From: Minisyncoccota bacterium
GTDB lineage: Bacteria > Patescibacteriota > Minisyncoccia > Phycocordibacterales > JACZSL01
Direction: 5' to 3'
Assembly: GCA_028280145.1 (NCBI GenBank)
Contig: JANQMM010000059.1
Location: 1-25,073 of the forward strand
DNA length: 25,073 nucleotides
Shown here piece by piece: positions 7,916-14,022 of this stretch. Every line of letters starts with the position of its first letter. Positions within the stretch are counted from its first letter, which is position 1. The notes beneath the pieces were generated by a model. The model was not told the origin of the DNA. It did no database searches and was given only the letters and a program-made list of their open reading frames with translations. Position numbers and translations under genes: made by a program.

Positions 7916-7958
7916 GACAGCCGAAACAAAAATACTGGACCTCTGTCCAGTATTTTTG
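7775..7958 (+). ncRNA. Candidate structured RNA downstream of tRNA-His
   Basis: No gene is visible between tRNA-His and the terminator, but the segment folds well on paper. The closing stem is 7779-7790 with 7896-7907 (12 bp, extendable by wobble pairs). Inside it, ACGGA-CCTCGCC (7793-7805, one bulged A) pairs with GGCGAGG-TCCGT (7819-7830), giving 12 bp. GCTTTC (7843-7848) and GAAAGC (7879-7884) close a second arm. It ends with the strong terminator hairpin at 7927-7958. It would be transcribed from the tRNA-His promoter. Whether it is a stable RNA or DNA-level repeat debris cannot be decided from one sequence. Confidence 0.35.
7927..7958. terminator. Bidirectional terminator hairpin
   Basis: CAAAAATACTGGAC (7927-7940) and GTCCAGTATTTTTG (7945-7958) form a perfect 14-bp stem with loop CTCT. 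The A-rich 5' side and T-rich 3' side make it work in both directions. It ends the tRNA-His unit. Confidence 0.85.
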
Positions 7959-8029
7959 TTGATGTCCAGAACTGAAATCACCTCAGATCACTAATTTAAT
8001 TCAGCGCAAAGGCGAAAGGTTTCGGATAT

Positions 8030-8788
8030 TTAAGACACAATATCCCAAAGTAGCTTAAACATGTTTCGCATATCATTTGCAAGCAATGGATCCTTGATTT
8101 CTACCAGATGAAACGGCCTGTTCTTAGTATTTATGTGTACCACATACTCTCCCGCAACCCACGTTGTAGATTCAAAAGACTCTGACTTGGCAAAATATTT
8201 CATTTCTCTTCGTTTACACTTCCCCTCAAGCCTCCTTTCGCCGCCAGACTTGTTGCTAAGCAACTTAACGAAGAACATTTCATTATTCTCTTTCCAGTCC
8301 CACTTGATCATGTCTCCGAAACAATCAACAAATGAAGTATCCTGAAAACCCCAACACGTTGAATCAATCAGATCCATGCTGTCGTGCCAAACACCTAGTC
8401 GAGACTTAAGGAATCTTTCAAGCTCTTTCTCTTGAACAAAACGAACCTGAGGAATATGTGATGCGTGCGAGTTTTTCTTTCGAGAAACCTCTGCCGCCAA
8501 CGCTGTGTACGCATTTACTTTTCTTCTATTCTTCGCTTCTTCATCTTTTGCGTATTGTTCGATCTCTCTTGGTGTTGCAAGAGAGTATTGAGCCGGCCGC
8601 TTCGTATCATCCTCTGAGGCCAATCCCTGCTCTGAAAGGCTTCCGCATATGTTATAGACTGTGGTTCGTTTTAACCCCGTCTTTTTTGCAATATCACTTG
8701 CTGACAAGTTGTCATACTCGAAAAGAACACGAAGAACTTGGCCTTCATTTGAACTAAGGTTCAACTTTTTGACTATGTTTTTATTCAT
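8030..8788 (-). CDS. TrmB-like winged-helix transcriptional regulator
   Basis: 252 residues. The N-terminus carries a TrmB-type winged helix: LSSNEGQVLRVLFEYDNLSASDIAKKTGLKRTTVYNICGSLSEQGLA (about 11-57), followed by a short linker helix. The C-terminal two thirds (about 110-252) form a separate domain with no sugar-binding motif I recognise; the other TrmB-like protein in this window (15507-16244) has a similar layout. TAGAAT (8795-8800) ends exactly 6 nt before the ATG, with TTGACA 16 bp further up, so the mRNA is predicted leaderless. A symmetric operator centred on 8831 is shared with the divergent gene, suggesting that this protein controls both. Confidence 0.8.
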   Translation of the reverse strand: MNKNIVKKLNLSSNEGQVLRVLFEYDNLSASDIAKKTGLKRTTVYNICGSLSEQGLASEDDTKRPAQYSLATPREIEQYAKDEEAKNRRKVNAYTALAAEVSRKKNSHASHIPQVRFVQEKELERFLKSRLGVWHDSMDLIDSTCWGFQDTSFVDCFGDMIKWDWKENNEMFFVKLLSNKSGGERRLEGKCKRREMKYFAKSESFESTTWVAGEYVVHINTKNRPFHLVEIKDPLLANDMRNMFKLLWDIVS

Positions 8789-8794
8789 ATCCGC

Positions 8795-8868
8795 ATTCTA
8801 TCTTGTTGTCGAAGTTTGTCAACATTTGTCCGACATTTATTGACATAATCCCATTTCTACCCTACCCT
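8795..8868. promoter_or_regulatory. Divergent promoters with one concentric operator
   Basis: A dyad is centred on base 8831. The outer arms are TGTCAA (8817-8822) and TTGACA (8840-8845); the inner arms are TGTC (8827-8830) and GACA (8832-8835). Each outer arm is also a consensus -35 box: for the minus gene TTGACA pairs with TAGAAT (8795-8800) at 16 bp, and for the plus gene TTGACA precedes a weak TACCCT (8863-8868) at 17 bp. A dimer bound here would cover both -35 boxes. Confidence 0.6.
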
Positions 8869-8897
8869 CATTGCAGACCACAACACGGGAGATGATC

Positions 8898-9515
8898 ATG
8901 GATACAATACGAGCACTCAGCAAAGATGACCTCGACGAACTCTATGACAGGTTTTCAAAAGGACGTCCCATGAGAGTAGACAGTCCGGCAGGAATTGGCG
9001 GCTTTTCGCTACTTGCCGGCTTGATGAACTCACTCGGTAAACTTCAATGCGTCGAGAAGGTGCCTGCTTGGGTCAGGGACGACATGACAGAGGCCGAAAA
9101 GCAATTGCAAAGATCGGCCAGCCTTCTTCCCTATGTAAGCGTGCGCATGATGGGAAGCGGCATAATTTACGAAGCGGTGGATCACGGTACGCCTTGTGCA
9201 ATACGGGAGAATGATGGAAATCTAAGACTATCCATTCTTTTGGGAAAGTATCCCGAAGCGTGGATGGTTTCATGCTGGGATGCAGAGAGCAAAAAAAGAC
9301 AACCTCTCCCCAATATCGGAAATCCTGTAAAAATGCCGATCGACTATGACCCTGTTCGTGCAAAAGACAAAATGGCAAGAGCGTACCAAATTGCAAGAGC
9401 AGAATGCTCTAGACGCAATGGTCCCTCTATCGATAATCGATTGATCATTATTGCTTTTGCTGTTGGGCCGGTCGTGTGGATCATTAACAGCATATTCAAA
9501 TGGTTCACACAATAG
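8898..9515 (+). CDS. Hypothetical tail-anchored membrane protein
   Basis: No family is recognised. From ATG 8898 the protein has 205 residues; GGGAG (8887-8891) is 6 nt upstream, whereas ATG 8892 would have no spacing and TTG 8871 no ribosome site. The body is soluble with mixed charge (SKDDLDELYDRFSKGRP near the start). The last 25 residues (LIIIAFAVGPVVWIINSIFKWF) form one membrane helix, so the protein is probably anchored by its C-terminus with the body in the cytoplasm. It is divergent from the TrmB-like regulator and shares its operator, so it is the likely regulated target. A terminator follows directly, making it a single-gene unit. Confidence 0.75.
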   Translation: MDTIRALSKDDLDELYDRFSKGRPMRVDSPAGIGGFSLLAGLMNSLGKLQCVEKVPAWVRDDMTEAEKQLQRSASLLPYVSVRMMGSGIIYEAVDHGTPCAIRENDGNLRLSILLGKYPEAWMVSCWDAESKKRQPLPNIGNPVKMPIDYDPVRAKDKMARAYQIARAECSRRNGPSIDNRLIIIAFAVGPVVWIINSIFKWFTQ

Positions 9516-9544
9516 CTCGAACACACTCAATCGCTCTCAATATA

Positions 9545-9575
9545 AAAGCGGAACGGACCTTCCGCTTTCTTTTTG
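9545..9575 (+). terminator. Rho-independent terminator
   Basis: AAAGCGGAA (9545-9553) and TTCCGCTTT (9560-9568) form a 9-bp stem with a 6-nt loop, followed by CTTTTTG. It ends the hypothetical membrane protein gene. Confidence 0.85.
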
Positions 9576-9596
9576 TGCCCAGGACTTCATTCGTGA

Positions 9597-10502
9597 CTAT
9601 TTCTTCTTTGCGAGATACTGTACAAACAAACTTTTCTCAGCGGTGCCTTTGCCGAAATCATAATATATATCTTGGATTTCAAAGTGTTCTGACAACACTT
9701 CTTTCATATCATCTTGATAAATTGGGTACAGATCAAGTTTTGACCAAATCTTTTCCTCTTTGTCGTAATAATGCAAAACGACAGCAGTATCACTGATGTA
9801 AGCGGGAAAGACGATGATTCCATCTTGAAAACCGTGATAATAGATCGCGTAGTCAAACGTGAAGTTTTTAAATATATCTTGTTTTGGTAAATTCATCAGA
9901 GATTTGATGTAATCGTAGTTCCTCGAGTCAATGAAAAGGTAACCATCTTTGTCTATCATGTGGGCAAACTTACTTATCACACTCTTTTGTGCCTTCTTTG
10001 TGTATTCTCGTGTACCACCACCGATATATGTTAAAGAGTTTCCTGTGAGAAAAGCAAAGTCAAAATTGTGGGTATATGGTGGGGTTGCTTTCGGCAAATC
10101 CAACCAATTTGCTTTGTGAATCTGAATATCTTGCCCTTCCTTTGAAAATAACTCTTGAGACATTGTGATGAACGAATCATCAACCTCATTTGCTTCAACA
10201 TGCTCCAGAGGATAGCCCTCTTCTTTGAGAATCTTCTGGATGTGACTTAACTCCAAACCACTACCAACGCCCAAGTCCAAGACCTTCTTCAAACCATGTG
10301 TTTGAATAATTTGAGCGAAGAATTTAATCTCCTCAAGTTTTGTTCCACCCTTAAATTTAGGGTAAATACCCGTCTCCCATTCAACAAAGGTAAAATCCCC
10401 AAACTCCTCAATTGGATTACTGATATATGGCAGTGTGTTTACAAAATCCATGTTATTACACCAAGAACTCCAAAACATTTCGGCAATCTCATCAAAAGCC
10501 AA
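9597..10502 (-). CDS. SAM-dependent class I methyltransferase
   Basis: 301 residues with a Rossmann-type methyltransferase core. KKVLDLGVGSGLELSHIQ (about 72-89) is motif I, VEANEVDDSFITMSQ (about 102-116) carries the acidic residue after strand 2, and FDFAFLTGNSLTYI (about 147-160) is motif IV. GNSLTYI followed by DKDGYLFIDSRNYDYI is typical of glycine/sarcosine-N-methyltransferase-like proteins, but the acceptor substrate is unknown. The listed start is TTG at 10502: its FDEIAEMFWSSW matches the family's N-terminal helix. ATG 10478 is the alternative and would remove half of it. The gene lies only 13 bp downstream of tRNA-Val on the same strand and may be read from that transcript. Confidence 0.8.
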   Translation of the reverse strand: MAFDEIAEMFWSSWCNNMDFVNTLPYISNPIEEFGDFTFVEWETGIYPKFKGGTKLEEIKFFAQIIQTHGLKKVLDLGVGSGLELSHIQKILKEEGYPLEHVEANEVDDSFITMSQELFSKEGQDIQIHKANWLDLPKATPPYTHNFDFAFLTGNSLTYIGGGTREYTKKAQKSVISKFAHMIDKDGYLFIDSRNYDYIKSLMNLPKQDIFKNFTFDYAIYYHGFQDGIIVFPAYISDTAVVLHYYDKEEKIWSKLDLYPIYQDDMKEVLSEHFEIQDIYYDFGKGTAEKSLFVQYLAKKK

Positions 10503-10514
10503 AACTTTTTCTTC

Positions 10515-10590
10515 TGGTGGGCGATGAGGGACTTGAACCCCCGGCCTTTTCGGTGTAAACGAACTGCTCTACCAACTGAGCTAATCGCCC
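10515..10590 (-). tRNA. tRNA-Val(TAC)
   Basis: The acceptor GGGCGAT pairs with ATCGCCC, followed by discriminator A and an encoded CCA. The D arm has AGCTCAGTTGGTAGAGC. The anticodon loop TTTACAC gives anticodon TAC. The T arm contains GGTTCAAGTCC. The 3' end CAAGTCCCTCATCGCCCAC is also found inside the 64-bp repeats at 13274 and 16481. Confidence 0.93.
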
Positions 10591-10685
10591 CGCGCGTTCA
10601 CATTAATTGTAAATCAAAGTATATAGAAAAAATACAATCTCGCAATACTGAATCAATTTTGGTTTTGATTGGTTATAATACCCAA

Positions 10686-10961
10686 ATGCAAAAAATATTT
10701 CATATTATTGTAACTGGTCGGGTACAAATGGTAATGTATCGGGATTTTGCTCAACGGAAAGCCAGAGTCCATGATCTTGTTGGTACCGTTCAGAATTTAC
10801 AGAACGGATCAGTTGAATTATTTGTACAGGGGGATGAAAAAGAATTGGATGCATTTATCAAAAAATTACATAAAGGCCCTGTTCTTGCACGGGTCGAAGA
10901 TGTTAAGGTAGAGGAATTATCAGAACCGCAACCTTTTGAAGGATTTAAAATTATTTTCTAA
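10686..10961 (+). CDS. acyP: Acylphosphatase
   Basis: 91 residues, the normal size for acylphosphatase, which hydrolyses carboxyl-phosphate bonds. VTGRVQMVMYRDFAQRKA (about 9-26) is the phosphate-binding loop with the catalytic Arg (R19); the usual GRVQGVxFR has Met in place of the second Gly. GTVQNLQNGSVELFVQG (about 33-49) carries the catalytic Asn. The start at 10686 is chosen because a perfect TATAAT (10674-10679) ends exactly 6 nt before it, which predicts a leaderless mRNA. uppS follows 5 bp after the stop, so this gene probably leads the operon acyP-uppS-rluA-like. Confidence 0.9.
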   Translation: MQKIFHIIVTGRVQMVMYRDFAQRKARVHDLVGTVQNLQNGSVELFVQGDEKELDAFIKKLHKGPVLARVEDVKVEELSEPQPFEGFKIIF

Positions 10962-10966
10962 CTAAT

Positions 10967-11644
10967 ATGAGCACAATTAATTGTATTGGTTTTATTATGG
11001 ACGGGAATCGTAGGTGGGCCCGCGAACAAGGACTTCCTTCAATGAAGGGACATCAAAAGGGTTTTGAGACCTTTAAACGTGTTGTTGAGTGGGGTGCGGA
11101 GGCGAAAATTCCAAATATGATCTTCTATGCATTTTCAACTGAGAATTGGAAGAGATCAAAAGATGAAGTCTCTTATCTATTTACTATTCTCGAACAATCG
11201 TTTGGATCCATGCTTGAACTTGCACATAAACATAAGGTGCGCGTTTTATTTCTCGGTCAAATTGAGCGATTGCCGAAACCTATCCAGGAAAGAATACACA
11301 ACGCAGAAAAAGAAACACACCAGTACAGCGAAAGGACGGTTGGTCTTGCGCTCTCGTATGGAGGGAGAGCAGATATCGTGCAGGCGGCAAATACACTTAT
11401 CAAGGAAGGAGTAAAGGAAATAACCGAAGAGGCGCTTGCTTCAAAACTGTGGACGGCTGACATGCCAGATCCTGACTTGTTGGTGCGAACGGGTGAAGTA
11501 ATGCGTCTTTCAAATTTTCTGACATGGCAGTCGGTATATAGTGAACTGTATTTCAGCGGTACGCTCTGGCCCGACTTTGACAAAGAAGAGTTTACCTATA
11601 TTCTTGAATCATTCGATGAAGAAAATAGGAGAAAAGGAACATAA
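10967..11644 (+). CDS. uppS: Isoprenyl (undecaprenyl) diphosphate synthase
   Basis: 225 residues. This cis-prenyltransferase condenses isopentenyl diphosphate onto farnesyl diphosphate to make the C55 lipid carrier used in cell-wall synthesis. Signatures are FIMDGNRRWA near the N-terminus (catalytic Asp, about residue 12), KGHQKGFETFK, FYAFSTENWKRS, ALSYGGRADI and the C-terminal LLVRTGEVMRLSNFLTWQ with YSELYFSGTLWPDF. The usual RTGGExRLSNF is RTGEVMRLSNF here. It is slightly shorter than typical proteins (230-250). It overlaps the start of the following pseudouridine synthase by 29 bp, showing tight coupling. Confidence 0.95.
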   Translation: MSTINCIGFIMDGNRRWAREQGLPSMKGHQKGFETFKRVVEWGAEAKIPNMIFYAFSTENWKRSKDEVSYLFTILEQSFGSMLELAHKHKVRVLFLGQIERLPKPIQERIHNAEKETHQYSERTVGLALSYGGRADIVQAANTLIKEGVKEITEEALASKLWTADMPDPDLLVRTGEVMRLSNFLTWQSVYSELYFSGTLWPDFDKEEFTYILESFDEENRRKGT

Positions 11645-12359
11645 TACACCGACGATCAACGTCATTTATGAAGATGAACATGTTCTTGTGGTGAACAAAC
11701 CTCACGGACTTCTAACCCATTCCGATGGACACAGCGATGAAGAGAGTGTGTCCTCGTGGTTTGCGACAAAGTATCCTGAATCTCGAGATGTTGGCGAATC
11801 GGTGGTTCGCGATGACGGGACGGTAATAGAAAAACCGGGTGTTGTGCACCGGCTCGATCGTGACACAACAGGTGTGCTTCTTTTGGCTAAAGATCAGGAA
11901 ACGTTTAAGTTCATAAAAGAGCAATTCCAGGCACGCAAAGTGGAAAAAGTATACCGTGCGTTTGTGTATGGGGAGGTCAAGGAAGATGCAGGGGTCATTG
12001 ATCGCGCGATCGGAAGAAGCGCCAAAGACTTTCGCCTGCGAAGCGCTCAACGCGGCGCTCGAGGCAAGTTACGGGAAGCGATCACGCATTACAATGTCCT
12101 TGGTCGAAGTGGGGACTATAGCTATGTGGAATTAAAGCCGAAAACAGGACGAATGCATCAATTACGTGTACATCTTAAAGCAATCAACCACCCCATTATT
12201 TGCGACACGTTATACGCACCAAAGCGCAAACCGGCTCTTGGTTTTTCACACCTTGCGCTTCATGCAAGTCGGCTTGAAGTGGAAGTCGAACACGGAAAGC
12301 ATTTGTCGTTTGAGGCTCCACTTCCGCCTGATTTTGTTGAAGCGGAAAAAGCACTTTGA
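11616..12359 (+). CDS. RluA-family 23S rRNA/tRNA pseudouridine synthase
   Basis: 247 residues from ATG 11616. The catalytic domain is complete: VIYEDEHVLVVNKPHGLLTH at the start, GVVHRLDRDTTGVLLLAKD (about 75-93) with the catalytic Asp (D81), KVYRAFVYGEV, and ELKPKTGRMHQLRVHLKAIN near the C-terminus. No S4 domain is present before it, unlike RluC and RluD, so it is closer in layout to RluA-type enzymes; the exact uridine target is not decidable. The frame is open upstream to 11541, but that part overlaps uppS and lacks homology. No strong ribosome site is visible; coupling to uppS translation is likely. It ends with TGA. Confidence 0.92.
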   Translation: MKKIGEKEHNTPTINVIYEDEHVLVVNKPHGLLTHSDGHSDEESVSSWFATKYPESRDVGESVVRDDGTVIEKPGVVHRLDRDTTGVLLLAKDQETFKFIKEQFQARKVEKVYRAFVYGEVKEDAGVIDRAIGRSAKDFRLRSAQRGARGKLREAITHYNVLGRSGDYSYVELKPKTGRMHQLRVHLKAINHPIICDTLYAPKRKPALGFSHLALHASRLEVEVEHGKHLSFEAPLPPDFVEAEKAL

Positions 12360-12422
12360 TCCGCCATATAATATTGCACCCCCAAAAAACTTGTGGTAGA
12401 GTAGCACGTACTTAATTGCATT

Positions 12423-13076
12423 ATGGAAGGAGTAACCATCTCACCGGTAAACATACAAAAGCGACAGGAGATAGGCATTCGTGCCGGCGATACTGTTCGC
12501 GTATCACAGAAGATTCAAGAAAAAGGCAAGACAAGAATTCAGGTATTTGAGGGTCTTGTACTGTGTCGAAAGCACGGCAATGAGCCGGGCGCGACATTTA
12601 CTGTGCGAAAAGTCTCAAGTGGAGTGGGTGTTGAAAAGACATTCCCCCTTTATTCTCCTCTGATAGACAAAATTGAGATCGTACGAAGGAGCAAGGTGCG
12701 TCGCGCGAAGCTTTACTTTATCCGTGAAAAGGTTGCCCGGGAGATCCGAAGGCAGATGCGAAACATGCGCATGGTGGATATTTCTACGGGAAGCGATATT
12801 GAAGAGAAAGAAACTGCCGAAAAAGAAAAAATAGCAGCAGAAGAGGCGGCAAAAGCGGCCGAAAGCGCTAAAGCTGCTGAAGAAGCTTCAGAAAAAGACA
12901 CCGATACTTCTGCGCAGGATGATAGCGACAACAGCGACGATAGCAAGAAAGCACCTGAGGCAGAGGAAGATGCAGAGGCTGAAGAAGCACCGGAAAAGGC
13001 GCCAGAAGCGACTTCCGAAAAAGAAGAAAAAAAGGATTCTCCGAGTGAAGAGAAATCAGAAACAGAAGATAAGTAA
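12423..13076 (+). CDS. rplS: 50S ribosomal protein L19 with a long acidic C-terminal tail
   Basis: The first ~115 residues are L19: IRAGDTVRVSQKIQEKGKTRIQVFEGLVL, FTVRKVSSGVGVEKTFPLYSPLIDKIEIVRRSKVRRAKLYFIREK. L19 sits at the 30S-50S interface. Beyond the normal end the protein continues for about 100 residues of low-complexity Glu/Ala/Lys/Asp/Ser sequence (EEAAKAAESAKAAEE and later EAPEKAPEATSEKEEK), so it is nearly twice the usual length. The tail is strongly acidic and probably disordered. The N-terminus is shorter than in E. coli. A TTGCAC/TAGAGT promoter with 17-bp spacing lies at about 12374-12402. AAGGAG occurs inside the first codons and may be coincidental. Confidence 0.93.
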   Translation: MEGVTISPVNIQKRQEIGIRAGDTVRVSQKIQEKGKTRIQVFEGLVLCRKHGNEPGATFTVRKVSSGVGVEKTFPLYSPLIDKIEIVRRSKVRRAKLYFIREKVAREIRRQMRNMRMVDISTGSDIEEKETAEKEKIAAEEAAKAAESAKAAEEASEKDTDTSAQDDSDNSDDSKKAPEAEEDAEAEEAPEKAPEATSEKEEKKDSPSEEKSETEDK

Positions 13077-13104
13077 AAATAACCTGATACAGCAGGTTAT
13101 TTTT
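13075..13104 (+). terminator. Rho-independent terminator of rplS
   Basis: AAAATAACCTG (13076-13086) and CAGGTTATTTT (13093-13103) form an 11-bp stem with loop ATACAG, followed by TCTTTACG. It starts directly after the rplS stop. Confidence 0.88.
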
Positions 13105-13150
13105 CTTTACGTCTTTGTGTGGATACTATATACTCAAATTTATCCTAATT

Positions 13151-13237
13151 GCCCAGGTGGCGGAATTGGTAGACGCGCTACCTTGAGGGGGTAGTGTCCT
13201 TATGGGCGTGCTGGTTCAACTCCAGTCCTGGGCACCA
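13151..13237 (+). tRNA. tRNA-Leu(GAG)
   Basis: An 87-nt class II tRNA. The acceptor GCCCAGG pairs with CCTGGGC, followed by A and an encoded CCA. The anticodon arm CTACC-TTGAGGG-GGTAG gives anticodon GAG. A long variable arm precedes the T arm CTGGTTCAACTCCAG. Confidence 0.95.
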
Positions 13238-13270
13238 AGACGGAACCTAACGGTTCCGTCTTGGTGCGTT
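13233..13270 (+). terminator. Terminator hairpin overlapping the tRNA-Leu 3' end
   Basis: CACCAAGACGGAACC (13233-13247) and GGTTCCGTCTTGGTG (13252-13266) form a perfect 15-bp stem with loop TAAC. The 5' arm includes the encoded CCA of tRNA-Leu, so 3' processing and termination use the same bases. The downstream CGTTTATTT is a modest T tract. Confidence 0.7.
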
Positions 13271-13273
13271 TAT

Positions 13274-13337
13274 TTAACGAATGAGGGACTTGCGACGAAA
13301 TGAGTTTAGAACTGGCGCCAAGTCCCTCATCGCCCAC
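13274..13337 (+). repeat. 64-bp direct repeat, left copy
   Basis: Identical base for base to 16481-16544. Within it ATGAGGGACTTG (13281-13292) and CAAGTCCCTCAT (13319-13330) form a 12-bp inverted repeat around a 26-nt loop. The 3' end, CAAGTCCCTCATCGCCCAC, equals the tRNA-Val(TAC) 3' end. Confidence 0.95.
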
Positions 13338-13380
13338 AAAACCAAAAACTTCCAGCTTTTTGCTGGGAGTTTTTGGTTTC
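13338..13380. terminator. Bidirectional terminator hairpin
   Basis: Arms 13339-13356 (AAACCAAAAACTTCCAGC) and 13362-13379 (GCTGGGAGTTTTTGGTTT) form an 18-bp stem with one G-T pair and loop TTTTT. It directly follows the left 64-bp repeat and flanks the 3' end of the recombinase remnant. Confidence 0.75.
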
Positions 13381-13947
13381 AGTGAATGAAAGAAGTGGGA
13401 CTTGAAAGGCGCAGACGCGCCCGCGGGGCGGGAGAAAGCGTCGAGCCGGGGTCGCGAGCACTTAGTATTTTGCAAAGTATTGAAGCAAAATACTTAGTGA
13501 CTTGTGACCAAGTCCGAGATCGCTCACCAGAAATGTTTTCTTGCCCTGAACTGGCAAGGTCTTGGAGTAGCTCCTGCGGTAGTTTTAACTTAATATGAAG
13601 CCGATTAGAGATTTGTTGTCCTGCTTTTTTGATACCCGCAATGACATCTTCTTTGCGTCGGGGACGAGAATAAACAACTATTTCTTCAATTAGTTTATGG
13701 AGTATCTCTCTTGTCTCCTTTCTATTTTCAAAAGCTTTCTTTAAGGCAGGTCTATATTCCTTTGAAAACAATTTGAGACTTTCATAGTATCCCTTTGTTA
13801 GCGTATGTTCTGCAATTTGTCACCTAATATCACTCAACTTTTCTTGAAAACGCTTTTGGTCTTCAATAACTTCATTCATTTTTTTCTTTAACTCTTTCAA
13901 ATCAATAATTCTATGTTCGTATTGTACGTTTTCTGACCATACCTCCT
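13379..13947 (-). pseudogene. Serine-recombinase C-terminal remnant
   Basis: On the minus strand the frame from about 13947 reads a helical stretch (DLKELKKKMNEVIEDQKRFQEKLSD), an in-frame TGA at 13819-13821, then QIAEHTLTKGYYESLKLF and KKAFENRKETREILHKLIEE. The ending IVVYSRPRRKEDVIAG and NRLHIKLKLPQELLQDL resembles the C-terminal end of large serine recombinases common in Patescibacteria. The resolvase catalytic domain, the DNA-binding domain and the Cys motif are all absent. The last ~55 residues before the stop at 13379 look like unrelated GC-rich sequence. I read this as a decayed integrase of the island. The family call rests on remembered similarity, not on a catalytic motif. Confidence 0.55.
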
Positions 13948-14022
13948 AAGAGGGTTAGGTCGTTAAAAGTGGTATTCGGTTGTAAATTGATGATAGCAAT
14001 TGAAGAATATGGTGTCTATCAA

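Noticed and set aside
13200..13475. A 91-residue minus-strand protein
   Set aside because: It is an accidental frame through tRNA-Leu, its terminator and the 64-bp repeat; the same residues recur at the second repeat copy (16302-16544).
13389..13500. GC-rich palindromic stretch as a separate repeat family with 16389-16470
   Set aside because: The two stretches share only short words such as GCGAGCAC; I could not align them well enough to call a repeat.
13379..13947. TGA read as glycine (recoded genetic code)
   Set aside because: Only a decayed gene has an in-frame TGA. Intact genes such as the RluA-family gene use TGA as stop, so code 11 applies.
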